DNA of 64,000 nt from UBA4285 sp050944355. Lineage in GTDB: Bacteria; Bacillota; Clostridia; Lachnospirales; Lachnospiraceae. Under the pieces are notes generated by a model that ran no database searches, had not been told where the DNA came from, and saw nothing but the letters and a program-made list of their open reading frames with translations. The position numbers were made by a program, and so were the translations under genes. Each line of letters starts with the position of its first letter. Position 1 is the first letter of the stretch. The stretch spans positions 62,001-126,000 of the forward strand of contig JBMNQX010000003.1 in assembly GCA_050944355.1 (NCBI GenBank), read 5' to 3'. Below, one piece after another: positions 17,042-25,114 of this stretch.

Positions 17042-17797
17042 TTGAAAAAGCTGTATGTGGCAGGCATCGGGCCCGGCGGCATGGACGACATGACGATCCG
17101 CGCTGAGAAAGCGCTCGCGGACTCGGAAGTGATCGTCGGCTACACCCCGTATCTGGACCTGGTCCAAGACCGCTTCCCGGACAAGACATACGCCGGCACC
17201 CCGATGGGAGGCGAGTTGAAGCGCGTGCGCATGGCGCTTGAGACGGCGGCCGGCGGGAAAACCACGAGCCTGATCTGTTCCGGCGACGCCGGAATTTATG
17301 GCATGGCGGGCCCCGCGCTTGTCCTGGCGGCTGACTTTCCGGATGTCGAGGTGATCATACTGCCCGGCGTCACGGCGGCGTCGGGTGCCGCGGCGCTTCT
17401 CGGCGCGCCGCTCATGAACGATTTCTGTGTGATCTCGCTCTCGGACGACCTCACCCCGTGGCAAATGATCGAGAACCGGCTCAAAGCGGCCGCCGCCGGG
17501 GACTTTGTGATGGCGCTCTACAATCCGAAAAGCGCTCACCGCCCGGACAATCTGAAAAAAGCGGTGCAGATCCTGCTCGCGGCGGGCCTGCCGGAAAGTA
17601 CGCCCTGTGGCCTGGCGGGCCGGATCGGCAGAACCGGTCAGTGGCGGAAACTGAGCACACTGGCGGCGCTTCCGGGCGAAGAGAAAATCGACATGTTCAC
17701 AACCGTCGTGATCGGAAACAGTCAGACGAAGACGGCCGGCGGACGGCTTGTGACGAGCCGGGGGTACTTAAGTAAAACGGAGGGGGCAAAAGGATGA
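17042..17797 (+). CDS. cbiH: Cobalt-factor III / precorrin-3B C17-methyltransferase
   Basis: A 251-aa tetrapyrrole methylase of the CbiH/CobJ group, which methylates C17 and triggers ring contraction. Motifs: VAGIGPGGMDDMTIRAEKAL, VGYTPYLDLV, SGDAGIYGMAGPALVLA, LPGVTAASGAAALLGAPL, and ALYNPKSAHRPDNL. Starts at TTG 17042 with GGAGGTG four bases upstream. Its TGA overlaps the ATG of cbiP (ATGA). Confidence 0.95.
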   Translation: MKKLYVAGIGPGGMDDMTIRAEKALADSEVIVGYTPYLDLVQDRFPDKTYAGTPMGGELKRVRMALETAAGGKTTSLICSGDAGIYGMAGPALVLAADFPDVEVIILPGVTAASGAAALLGAPLMNDFCVISLSDDLTPWQMIENRLKAAAAGDFVMALYNPKSAHRPDNLKKAVQILLAAGLPESTPCGLAGRIGRTGQWRKLSTLAALPGEEKIDMFTTVVIGNSQTKTAGGRLVTSRGYLSKTEGAKG

Positions 17798-19305
17798 GCA
17801 AAGTTCTGATGATTCAGGGCACGATGTCAAGCGCCGGCAAAAGCCTCATCACGGCGGGACTCTGCCGCGTTTTCGCCAGAAAAGGTTACCGAGTCGCCCC
17901 ATTTAAGTCCCAGAACATGTCGCTCAATTCATTTATCACGGATGACGGGCTCGAGATGGGCCGCGCGCAGGTCATGCAGGCGGAAGCCGCCGGCATCCGG
18001 CCGCAGGCGGCGATGAACCCGATTCTGCTCAAGCCGGCCAATGACGTGGCTTCCCAGGTCATCGTGAACGGCAAGGTCCGCGCGAATCTCAGTGCGCGCG
18101 AGTATTTCCGCTATAAAAAGAGCCTTGTGCCGGACATCATAGCGGCATTCAGGAGTCTTGAAAAACAGGCTGATCTGATTCTCGTCGAGGGTGCCGGCTC
18201 GCCGGCCGAGATCAACCTGAAACAGGACGACATCGTCAACATGGGGCTCGCGAAACTGCTCGGCTCAAACGTGCTGCTCGTCGGCGACATCGACCGCGGC
18301 GGCGTATTCGCGCAGCTTTACGGCACGGCGGCGCTGCTGGAACCGGACGAACAGGCGCGGCTCAGAGGACTGATCATAAACAAGTTCCGGGGCGACAAAA
18401 GCATACTGGACCCCGGTATCGCCAAGATTGAGCGGCGGACAGGCATTCCGGTGCTCGGCGTCATTCCGTACCTGCATCTGTCGCTGGACGACGAAGATTC
18501 CCTGTCCGCGCGGCTTGAGACTCCCGCACCCGGATCCGCCGCTGAGGCAGCGCGTCAGACGGCGCTTGACATCGCGGTCATCCGCCTGCCGCACATTTCA
18601 AATTTCACGGATTTTGATGTGTTCGACGAGTTCGCGGACGTATCCGTGCGCTTCGCGGATGACGCCGGGGCGCTGGGACGCCCGGATCTTGTCTGTCTGC
18701 CGGGCAGCAAAAACACGCTGGGTGATCTCGCGTGGCTTAAACAAAGCGGTCTTGCGGACGCAGTCCGCCGCCTCGCGCGTGACGGCGTTCCGATTATCGG
18801 AATCTGCGGCGGCTATCAGATGCTCGGGCAGTCGGTTTCTGACCCGGAGCGCGTCGAGACACCGGAAGGTTCCCCGAACGAGGCGACCGGTCTCGGGCTT
18901 CTGCCGGCTGTCACGGTGCTCGCGGGAACCAAGACGACAAGGCAGACCCGCGGCGTGATTCCGCGGCTCACGGGGACATTTGCCGGGATGAGCGGAAAAC
19001 CGTTTGAGGGGTACGAGATTCACATGGGCGTGACGACGGACGAAACCAAAGCGCCGGCCGTGTTTCTTTCCTCGGGAAATGTTCTCGGCACGTACATCCA
19101 CGGTCTTTTTGACAAGAAGGAGTCGGCCGAGGCACTCGTGAACCTGCTTTATGAGAAGAAAAAGAAAACCCGCGCGCCGGAAAGAGAGCCGATCCTCGAC
19201 TACCGGGAATTCCGGGAATCACAGTACGACAGACTGGCTGACGCTCTGGAAAAACACATGGACATAGACGCGGTACAAAAGCTGTTTGTCGACGCGGCCA
19301 TCTGA
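17794..19305 (+). CDS. cbiP: Cobyric acid synthase
   Basis: A 503-aa amidotransferase (CbiP/CobQ) that amidates the b, d, e and g side chains. It begins with MIQGTMSSAGKSLITAGLCR and RVAPFKSQNMSLNSFIT, has VLLVGDIDRGGVFAQLYGT in the ATPase domain, and a class I glutamine amidotransferase domain with nucleophile Cys in IGICGGYQMLG and a late YIHGLFD. Length is typical (about 500 aa). The start overlaps the cbiH stop (ATGA), indicating coupled translation. Confidence 0.97.
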   Translation: MSKVLMIQGTMSSAGKSLITAGLCRVFARKGYRVAPFKSQNMSLNSFITDDGLEMGRAQVMQAEAAGIRPQAAMNPILLKPANDVASQVIVNGKVRANLSAREYFRYKKSLVPDIIAAFRSLEKQADLILVEGAGSPAEINLKQDDIVNMGLAKLLGSNVLLVGDIDRGGVFAQLYGTAALLEPDEQARLRGLIINKFRGDKSILDPGIAKIERRTGIPVLGVIPYLHLSLDDEDSLSARLETPAPGSAAEAARQTALDIAVIRLPHISNFTDFDVFDEFADVSVRFADDAGALGRPDLVCLPGSKNTLGDLAWLKQSGLADAVRRLARDGVPIIGICGGYQMLGQSVSDPERVETPEGSPNEATGLGLLPAVTVLAGTKTTRQTRGVIPRLTGTFAGMSGKPFEGYEIHMGVTTDETKAPAVFLSSGNVLGTYIHGLFDKKESAEALVNLLYEKKKKTRAPEREPILDYREFRESQYDRLADALEKHMDIDAVQKLFVDAAI

Positions 19306-19321
19306 CAGGGAAAGGAGATTT

Positions 19322-20644
19322 ATGGGAGATTCGAGCGCTTTTTTTGCGAATAAAAACTGTAAGTACTATCCGTGTCACAAAGGACTGGATGAGATCAACT
19401 GTCTGTTCTGTTACTGCCCGCTGTACGACAGGAAGGACTGTCCCGGAACGTACACGATGATAAAGACAGGCAGCGGCAAACTTGTCAAGAGCTGCATGGA
19501 CTGTGCGTTTCCTCACCGCCGCGAAAACTACGGCGCCGTGATCCGCGCTCTTTCCGGAAAGGAAAAGCCGCTTGTCCCGGAGGCGCCCCTGACACCTGAC
19601 GAGAAGAAGCTTGAAAAGAAAATTTCGGACCGGTGGGACGCGATCGCCAAACCGATTGACTCGCTCGGAAAGCTCGAAAAGCTGATCACGAAGATCGGAG
19701 TGGTTCAGGGAACGGAGGCGGTGCATCTGAACCGCCGCGCCCTGCTGATCATGGCCGGCGATCACGGCGTGGTGAGGGAAGGCGTGACGCAGACGGACTC
19801 GTCGGTCACGAAAACCGTCGCGGAAAATCTGGCGGCCGGAAAAGGCGTGACAAGCATACTGGCGCGGCAGTCGGACGCGGACGTGTTCGTCGTCGACGCG
19901 GGCATGCTCGGAGAGCGGTATCCGGAAAAACAGCTTGTGACCGGGCGCATCGTGGACCGAAAGGTGCGGTGCGGCAGCGGCGACATCGCCGTCGAAGACG
20001 CGATGAGCATCGCCGAGTGCAGACAGGCGATTGAGGCCGGAAAGCAGATGGTCCGGGAGCTCAGTGAAAGAGGATATGACATCATCTCGGCCGGCGAGAT
20101 GGGAATCGGCAACACGACGCCGAGCGCCGTTCTGATCGGACACTTCCTGCACAAGAGCGCCGAGGCTGTTGCGGGGCGCGGCGCCGGCCTGTCCGACGAA
20201 GGGCTGGAGCGCAAAACAAAGGTGATCGGGCGCACGCTTGCGCGGATTTCCAAAATTCAGGACCCCGTGGCCGCCCTCGCCGCGGGCGGCGGCCTTGAGA
20301 TTGCCATGATGGCCGGCGTGTATCTGGGCGGAGCTGAGTATCATGTGCCGGTCATTCTGGACGGCGTGATCAGCCAGGCGGCGGCGCTTGCAGCCGTGAT
20401 GATCCGCCCCGAAGTGCGCAAAATCCTGATTCCGTCGCATATATCGGGTGAATCCTGCGGGACATTTGTCCTGTCCGCTCTGGAACTTTCGCCCGCGATA
20501 GACGGAAACCTGTCGCTCGGCGAGGGCAGCGGCGCGATGTTTCTGCTTCCGCTGCTTGACGGGGCGCTTGCCGTCTATCGGCAGATGGCGAGCTTCACGG
20601 AGTGCAGTATTAAGCCGTATGAGCGGTTTGAGGAAAAGTCATGA
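19322..20644 (+). CDS. cobT: Nicotinate-nucleotide--dimethylbenzimidazole phosphoribosyltransferase with N-terminal Cys-rich domain
   Basis: A 440-aa fusion. Residues 1 to about 80 form a cysteine-rich small domain (NCKYYPCHKGLDEINCLFCYC, KDCPGTY, KSCMDCAFPHR), the zinc-finger-like module often found as a separate gene in cobalamin clusters. The remaining about 340 residues are CobT, which makes alpha-ribazole phosphate (LLIMAGDHGVVREGV, GEMGIGNTTPSAVL, and the catalytic-Glu region LGEGSGAMFLLPLLDGA). AAAGGAG precedes the ATG at 19322; an upstream in-frame start at 19286 lies inside cbiP and is not needed. The 3' end overlaps cobU (ATGA). Confidence 0.94.
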   Translation: MGDSSAFFANKNCKYYPCHKGLDEINCLFCYCPLYDRKDCPGTYTMIKTGSGKLVKSCMDCAFPHRRENYGAVIRALSGKEKPLVPEAPLTPDEKKLEKKISDRWDAIAKPIDSLGKLEKLITKIGVVQGTEAVHLNRRALLIMAGDHGVVREGVTQTDSSVTKTVAENLAAGKGVTSILARQSDADVFVVDAGMLGERYPEKQLVTGRIVDRKVRCGSGDIAVEDAMSIAECRQAIEAGKQMVRELSERGYDIISAGEMGIGNTTPSAVLIGHFLHKSAEAVAGRGAGLSDEGLERKTKVIGRTLARISKIQDPVAALAAGGGLEIAMMAGVYLGGAEYHVPVILDGVISQAAALAAVMIRPEVRKILIPSHISGESCGTFVLSALELSPAIDGNLSLGEGSGAMFLLPLLDGALAVYRQMASFTECSIKPYERFEEKS

Positions 20645-21204
20645 ATCTGTATCTGATTACGGGCGGCGCCGGCTGCGGCAAGAGCGCTTTCGCCGAGTCT
20701 CTCTGCGGGAAGCGCTTCGACAAAGACGGCGGCCGGAAACTGTATCTCGCCACCATGGCAAATGACGGATCACCCGAGACGTCGGCGAAAATCAACCGCC
20801 ACAGACGTCTTCGGGCCGGCAGAGGGTTCCTTACCGTTGAAAGGCCGAGAAATCTGGGACAGGCGGCCAGCCTGATTTATCCCGGCGATCAGATTCTGCT
20901 CGAAGATCTCGGCAATCTCGCGGCCAATGAGATGTTCGGGAAAAATCCGAGGGACCGGGACGAGATTCTCGCCGGGCTGCTGACACTCGCCGGCGCGGCG
21001 GGGGAAACAGGCAGCCTCATCGTCGTCAGCAATGAAGTGGCTCTGGACGGCGGCAGCTTTGCCCCGGAGACAGAGCAGTATATCAGGCTTCTCACGGCAC
21101 TCAACCGGGAACTGGCCCGCCGCGCGTCAGCCGCCGTGCGGCTGGTGGCGGGCATACCGGTGATTCTCACAGGAGAGGAGGAACTCGAAAAATGCGTTCG
21201 CTGA
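20641..21204 (+). CDS. cobU: Adenosylcobinamide kinase / guanylyltransferase
   Basis: A 187-aa CobU/CobP-type enzyme that phosphorylates adenosylcobinamide and transfers GMP. The P-loop GGAGCGKSAFAESL is intact, LYLATMAN and INRHRRLRAGRGFLTVE match the substrate region with the guanylylated His. The usual C-terminal motif NEVGxGIVP is replaced by NEVALDGGSFAPETEQY, so this copy diverges from textbook CobU. A second, short CobU-like gene at 21950 carries the canonical version of that motif. It overlaps cobT and cobS. Confidence 0.88.
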   Translation: MNLYLITGGAGCGKSAFAESLCGKRFDKDGGRKLYLATMANDGSPETSAKINRHRRLRAGRGFLTVERPRNLGQAASLIYPGDQILLEDLGNLAANEMFGKNPRDRDEILAGLLTLAGAAGETGSLIVVSNEVALDGGSFAPETEQYIRLLTALNRELARRASAAVRLVAGIPVILTGEEELEKCVR

Positions 21205-21953
21205 TCATCGCATTTGCCATGTACTCGAAGATACCGATGCCGCGCGTCTCGTGGGACGACAAAGGAATGCGATACGCCATGTGCTTTTTCCCGGCAGTCG
21301 GGGCGGTGCTCGGGGCGCTCTCGGCCTTTCTCTTCTGGCTGCTGGATGTGCTTCAGGCGCCGGATCTCATGCGCGCGGCGCTTCTTGCGGCGCTCCCGCT
21401 GGTGTACACGGGCGGCATTCACATGGACGGATTCATGGACACGCAGGACGCCGTCCACTCGTACGCCGACCGTGAAAAGCGCCTTCAGATCCTCAAAGAC
21501 TCCCACATCGGCGCCTTTGCCGTCATCGGCGCGCTCGCTTACATGACCTTGTCCGTCGGACTTTTCTCCGCGGCAAATGAGGTGACGATGCCGGTCATTG
21601 CGGCCTCTTACGCCTATTCCCGGATTCTCAGCGCCATCGCGGTCACCGCTTTCCCGAAGGCGAAGAAAGACGGGATGCTGCGGACATTTTCAGACCGCGC
21701 TTCGGACCGCGTCTTTCCGATTCTTATCGCCGAGCTCGCCACTTTTGCGGCGGCCCTTCTCGCTCTGTCAGGGATTTACGGTGCCGCGATTCTCATCGCG
21801 GGGGCGCTGGTCTTTGCCTGGTACCATCATATGGCTGTGAAGATGTTCGGCGGGACGACGGGCGATCTGGCCGGATATTTTGTCTGCCTGGCCGAACTCT
21901 GGATGCTGGCGGCTGTGGTCTTTCTGGATTTGATACTCAGGAGTGTTTTATGA
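21192..21953 (+). CDS. cobS: Adenosylcobinamide-GDP ribazoletransferase
   Basis: A 253-aa integral membrane protein that joins adenosylcobinamide-GDP to alpha-ribazole (phosphate). Recognisable segments are AFAMYSKIPMPRVSWDD near the N-terminus, TGGIHMDGFMDTQDAVHSYA with the acidic metal-binding residues, KDSHIGAFAVIGA, and the C-terminal KMFGGTTGDLAGYFVCLAE. Several hydrophobic segments fit the membrane location. GAGAGGAGG lies upstream, within the end of cobU; 13 bases overlap with cobU and 4 with the next gene. Confidence 0.95.
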   Translation: MRSLIIAFAMYSKIPMPRVSWDDKGMRYAMCFFPAVGAVLGALSAFLFWLLDVLQAPDLMRAALLAALPLVYTGGIHMDGFMDTQDAVHSYADREKRLQILKDSHIGAFAVIGALAYMTLSVGLFSAANEVTMPVIAASYAYSRILSAIAVTAFPKAKKDGMLRTFSDRASDRVFPILIAELATFAAALLALSGIYGAAILIAGALVFAWYHHMAVKMFGGTTGDLAGYFVCLAELWMLAAVVFLDLILRSVL

Positions 21954-22291
21954 TTCTTGTGACAGGTGGACTCGGGTCCGGCAGACACGAGTTTGTTAAA
22001 AATAAGTTTCCGGGCCGCGAAATCTGTGAATTCGGCCCTGAACAGGTGAAAGAGATCCTCGCACAGGGCGGACAGGTGTCTGCGGCGGCAGAGGATCTTG
22101 TCAGAGACCATCCGGAAGCCGTCGTCATCACGCAGGAAGTGGGATGCGGCATCGTGCCGGCCGACCCGTTTGAGCGCAAATGGCGGGAAGAGCTGGGACG
22201 CGCCGCGTGCGCGCTGGCCTCGGCGAGCGAAACAGTGATTCTCATGACATGCGGCATTGGGAAGGCCATAAAAGGGAGGATTCTCAGGTGA
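21950..22291 (+). CDS. Short CobU-like protein with degenerate P-loop
   Basis: A 113-aa protein made of the two ends of CobU. The N-terminus ILVTGGLGSGRHEFV keeps the P-loop outline but has Arg-His in place of the essential Lys-Ser. The second half (ITQEVGCGIVPADPFERKWREELGR) matches the canonical CobU C-terminus. The middle part that carries the guanylylated His is absent. Coupled to cobS (ATGA) and to cobC (GTGA), so it is translated as a member of the operon. It may complement the divergent C-terminus of the cobU product, act as a regulatory or scaffold subunit, or be a decaying duplicate. Confidence 0.75.
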   Translation: MILVTGGLGSGRHEFVKNKFPGREICEFGPEQVKEILAQGGQVSAAAEDLVRDHPEAVVITQEVGCGIVPADPFERKWREELGRAACALASASETVILMTCGIGKAIKGRILR

Positions 22292-22911
22292 ACATCATTC
22301 TGCTGCGCCACGGCAAGACGAAAGGCAACCTGCAGCACCGCTATGTCGGACGCACCGATGAGGAACTGCTGCCGGAGACCGGGGAGAAACTTATGGCCGC
22401 GGCGCCGGCGTTTCAGAAAAAGTATCTCGCCGGAAGACGCGTCATAGTTCTCACAAGTCCGCTGAGGCGCTGCGTCCGCACAGCGCAGATTCTAACGTAT
22501 GGCGCCGGAAACTGTGAAATGCGCGTTGTCCCGGATTTTCGCGAGACCGATTTCGGGGCCTTCGAGTACCGGAACTTCGCGGAACTTGACGGGAATCCGG
22601 ATTATCAGCGCTTTATCGATTCGGACGGTGAGGCGGCGTTCCCTGGCGGCGAGTCAAAAAAACAGGCAAAAGAGCGCGTGACGGCCGCGTTTGAGACGCA
22701 GATGAGCGCGTTTACGGCGGAAGCGAAACCGGATGTCCTGCTTCTTGTCGTTCACGGCGGGACGATCATGGCGCTCATGGACCGCTATGCCGTCCCGCAT
22801 CGACCCTACTACGAATGGCACTGCGAAAATCTCGCGGGCTTTGCCGGCAGACTCGAGGCGGCGCCGGCATTTGCAATCAAGGAGGCGGAACCCCTGTGTC
22901 TGAAATGCTGA
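22288..22911 (+). CDS. cobC: Histidine phosphatase, probable alpha-ribazole phosphatase
   Basis: A 207-aa histidine phosphatase. The catalytic motif LLRHGKTKGN lies at the N-terminus, with VLTSPLRRCVRTA, the acid-region FRETDFGAFEY and the second His in LLVVHGGTIMAL. In B12 operons this family removes the 5'-phosphate from alpha-ribazole phosphate or from adenosylcobalamin phosphate; the position between nucleotide-loop genes supports that over a general phosphoglycerate mutase role. Start at GTG 22288, eight bases behind AGGGAGG, overlapping the preceding stop. Confidence 0.88.
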   Translation: MNIILLRHGKTKGNLQHRYVGRTDEELLPETGEKLMAAAPAFQKKYLAGRRVIVLTSPLRRCVRTAQILTYGAGNCEMRVVPDFRETDFGAFEYRNFAELDGNPDYQRFIDSDGEAAFPGGESKKQAKERVTAAFETQMSAFTAEAKPDVLLLVVHGGTIMALMDRYAVPHRPYYEWHCENLAGFAGRLEAAPAFAIKEAEPLCLKC

Positions 22912-23885
22912 CGTCAAGAGCCGCAATATTGATCTGCGCCTTTCTTCTGGACGCCCTTGTCGGCGACCCGCACTGGCTCTGGCACCCGGTGCAGGGCATC
23001 GGATGGCTGATCTCGGCGCTCGAAAAGACGCTCCGAAAAGCGTTCTCTGTCCGGGACGGGCGCGAAGAAGACATCGGGAAAAAGCGGGCCGCCGGCGTCA
23101 TCCTTGCGGTGCTTGTCCCGCTCATCACACTCGCCGTGACGGGCGCCATTCTTGCTGCCGCGGCACTTGTACCTGTCCTCAGCTTTGTCGTTCAGGTGAT
23201 TCTCTGCTGTCAGTGCCTGGCGGCGCGGTCGCTTGCCGACGCGGCGCGGGACGTGTACAAACCGCTCAAAGAGGGCGATCTCGCCGGGGCAAGAAAAGCA
23301 GTCTCGATGGTCGTCGGACGCGACACGCAAGTACTTGACGCGGCGGGTGTTGTGCGCGCGGCGGTCGAGACAGTCGCGGAAAATGCCTCGGACGGCGTCA
23401 TCGCCCCGCTTTTCTGGATGGCCATAGCCGGCCCGCTGGGAGGCTTTTTTTACAAGTCCGTCAACACGATGGATTCCATGATCGGCTATAAGAACGACAG
23501 ATACCGGTATTTCGGCACGGCCGCGGCGAAACTCGACGACATCGTGAACTTCATCCCGTCAAGACTCGCGGGACTGCTCATAACCGCCGCGGCGTTTCTG
23601 CTGAAACAGGACGGCCGGAACGCCTGGAAGATTTTCCGGCGCGACCGGAGCCTGCCCGCAAGCCCCAACGCGGGTCAGACCGAGTCGGCTGCCGCCGGCG
23701 CCCTCGACATTCAGCTGGGCGGCGACGCGCAGTATTTCGGCCGGATGGTTCATAAGCCGGCGCTGGGGGAGGCGATCCGCGAAATCAGACCGGACGACAT
23801 CCTGACCATGAACCGCCTGATGTACGCGGCGGCCGTCATGGCGCTCGTGCTGTTCTCGGCGCTTCTCGCGGCTTTTACCATATGA
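22896..23885 (+). CDS. cbiB: Adenosylcobinamide-phosphate synthase
   Basis: A 329-aa membrane protein that attaches aminopropanol phosphate to adenosylcobyric acid. Family motifs: FLLDALVGDPHWLWHPVQ at the N-terminus, ARKAVSMVVGRDTQ, VAENASDGVIAPLFWMAI, NTMDSMIGYKNDRYRYFG and the C-terminal SPNAGQTESAAAGALDIQLGG. Start at GTG 22896, which lies 10 bases after AAGGAGG; the ATG at 22905 would be 19 bases away. It overlaps cobC by 16 bases. Confidence 0.95.
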   Translation: MSEMLTSRAAILICAFLLDALVGDPHWLWHPVQGIGWLISALEKTLRKAFSVRDGREEDIGKKRAAGVILAVLVPLITLAVTGAILAAAALVPVLSFVVQVILCCQCLAARSLADAARDVYKPLKEGDLAGARKAVSMVVGRDTQVLDAAGVVRAAVETVAENASDGVIAPLFWMAIAGPLGGFFYKSVNTMDSMIGYKNDRYRYFGTAAAKLDDIVNFIPSRLAGLLITAAAFLLKQDGRNAWKIFRRDRSLPASPNAGQTESAAAGALDIQLGGDAQYFGRMVHKPALGEAIREIRPDDILTMNRLMYAAAVMALVLFSALLAAFTI

Positions 23886-23910
23886 CAAATGTCTGAAAGG
23901 AGCAGCGGCA

Positions 23911-24969
23911 ATGCAGGAATTTCAGCTCCACGGCGGAGATGTCTACCGCCGGGCAGGACTTCTTGATTTTTCGGCCAACATCAATCCGCTCGGCATGCCG
24001 GCATCGGTCCGGGAGGCGGCGGTGCGCGGCGTACAGGAATCAGAACGCTATCCGGACCCGGAAAATGAAAAACTGACGCGCGCATACGCACAATTTCACG
24101 GCGTAAACCGAGAGGCAATTGTCTTCGGAAACGGCGCGGCGGAACTCATCCGGGCTCTGCCTTTGTGCCTGCGGGCAAAGCGGGGAGGACTCGTGTTCCC
24201 GTGTTTTGGGGAATACGAGGCGGGCATGAAGCTTGCCGGCACGGAAGTGGAAGAAGTCAGCTATTCCGGCGCAAAGGCCGGGAAAATCCCGCAGGGTCTG
24301 GATCTGGTGATGATCGGGAACCCGTCAAATCCTGACGGGCGCGTGTTTTCGCGGGACGAAATCGCGCGCCTTGCCGGCGCATATCCTGACACGTATTTCT
24401 GCGTCGACGAGAGTTTTCTGCCGTTCTGCGCGGATGCCGGCGAGAGAAGCTGTATTCCGTGTCTGAAAGAGTACAGGAATCTCCTGGTGCTGCGCTCGTT
24501 TACGAAAATCTGTGCGATGCCGGGGCTGAGACTCGGGGCGCTTCTCACCGGGAACAGGCAGATCTCCCGGAGCGTCAGAAATTTCCTGCAGCCCTGGACC
24601 GTCTCGCGCCCGGCGCAGAACGCGGGCCTGGCGTCGCTGTCGGAAAAGGATTTCGTCAGCCGCACCGTCCGTTTTCTCGACGGAGAACACCCGTGGCTCA
24701 CCGGAAAAATCAAAGAACTGCCTTACGTCGATTTTGTCCTTCCCTCGCCCGCGAATTTCCTGCTGTTTCACGCGCGGGAAGAGCAGGAACACAGCCTGTA
24801 CCGGCAGCTTCTGGACGAAGGAATCCAGATCCGGGACTGCGCGAGCTTCCGCGGGATGCAGACGCTCTCAGACGCGGCCGAAAAGACGGGGTGGTACCGG
24901 ATCGCCGTGAGAACCAGAAATGAAAACGAAAGACTGCTCGCGGCGATGCGGAAAGTCAGTCTGTCATGA
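23911..24969 (+). CDS. cobD: Threonine-phosphate decarboxylase
   Basis: A 352-aa PLP-dependent class I/II aminotransferase-fold enzyme of the CobD group. FQLHGGDVYRRAGLLDFSAN and INPLGMP at the start are typical, with GNPSNPDGR, the cofactor lysine in RSFTKICAMPGLRLGA and a C-terminal RIAVRTRNEN. It makes (R)-1-amino-2-propanol O-phosphate, the substrate of CbiB encoded immediately upstream. AAAGGAG lies ahead of the start. It is the last gene of the riboswitch-controlled operon. Confidence 0.93.
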   Translation: MQEFQLHGGDVYRRAGLLDFSANINPLGMPASVREAAVRGVQESERYPDPENEKLTRAYAQFHGVNREAIVFGNGAAELIRALPLCLRAKRGGLVFPCFGEYEAGMKLAGTEVEEVSYSGAKAGKIPQGLDLVMIGNPSNPDGRVFSRDEIARLAGAYPDTYFCVDESFLPFCADAGERSCIPCLKEYRNLLVLRSFTKICAMPGLRLGALLTGNRQISRSVRNFLQPWTVSRPAQNAGLASLSEKDFVSRTVRFLDGEHPWLTGKIKELPYVDFVLPSPANFLLFHAREEQEHSLYRQLLDEGIQIRDCASFRGMQTLSDAAEKTGWYRIAVRTRNENERLLAAMRKVSLS

Positions 24970-24989
24970 CAAATGGGGACATTTGCCAT
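24966..24989. repeat. Inverted pair of the recurrent CATTTGYC motif
   Basis: Right at the cobD stop, ATGACAAATG is followed after four bases by CATTTGCCAT, forming a 24-bp inverted repeat of two motif copies head to head. It is followed about 14 bases later by T-rich sequence (25003-25020), so it may help end the B12 transcript, although the T-run is not directly adjacent. Confidence 0.6.
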
Positions 24990-25114
24990 GGATGAGAGAC
25001 GTGTTTTTGCTTTTTTCCTTTTTCTTGTCTTTCTTCTGTGGTAGAATCGACTGCGTAATCCGCCGGTAGCGGAAATCAAATCGGATCGAGTGCGGTCCGG
25101 AAGGAGTAAGACAC

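Noticed and set aside
18968..20440. 490-codon antisense frame across cbiP and cobT
   Set aside because: Both plus-strand genes are certain; the antisense frame crosses their boundary with no start signal.
24970..25114. T-box leader for thrS
   Set aside because: The gap is only 145 bases and lacks the T-box sequence and the long antiterminator/terminator structure.
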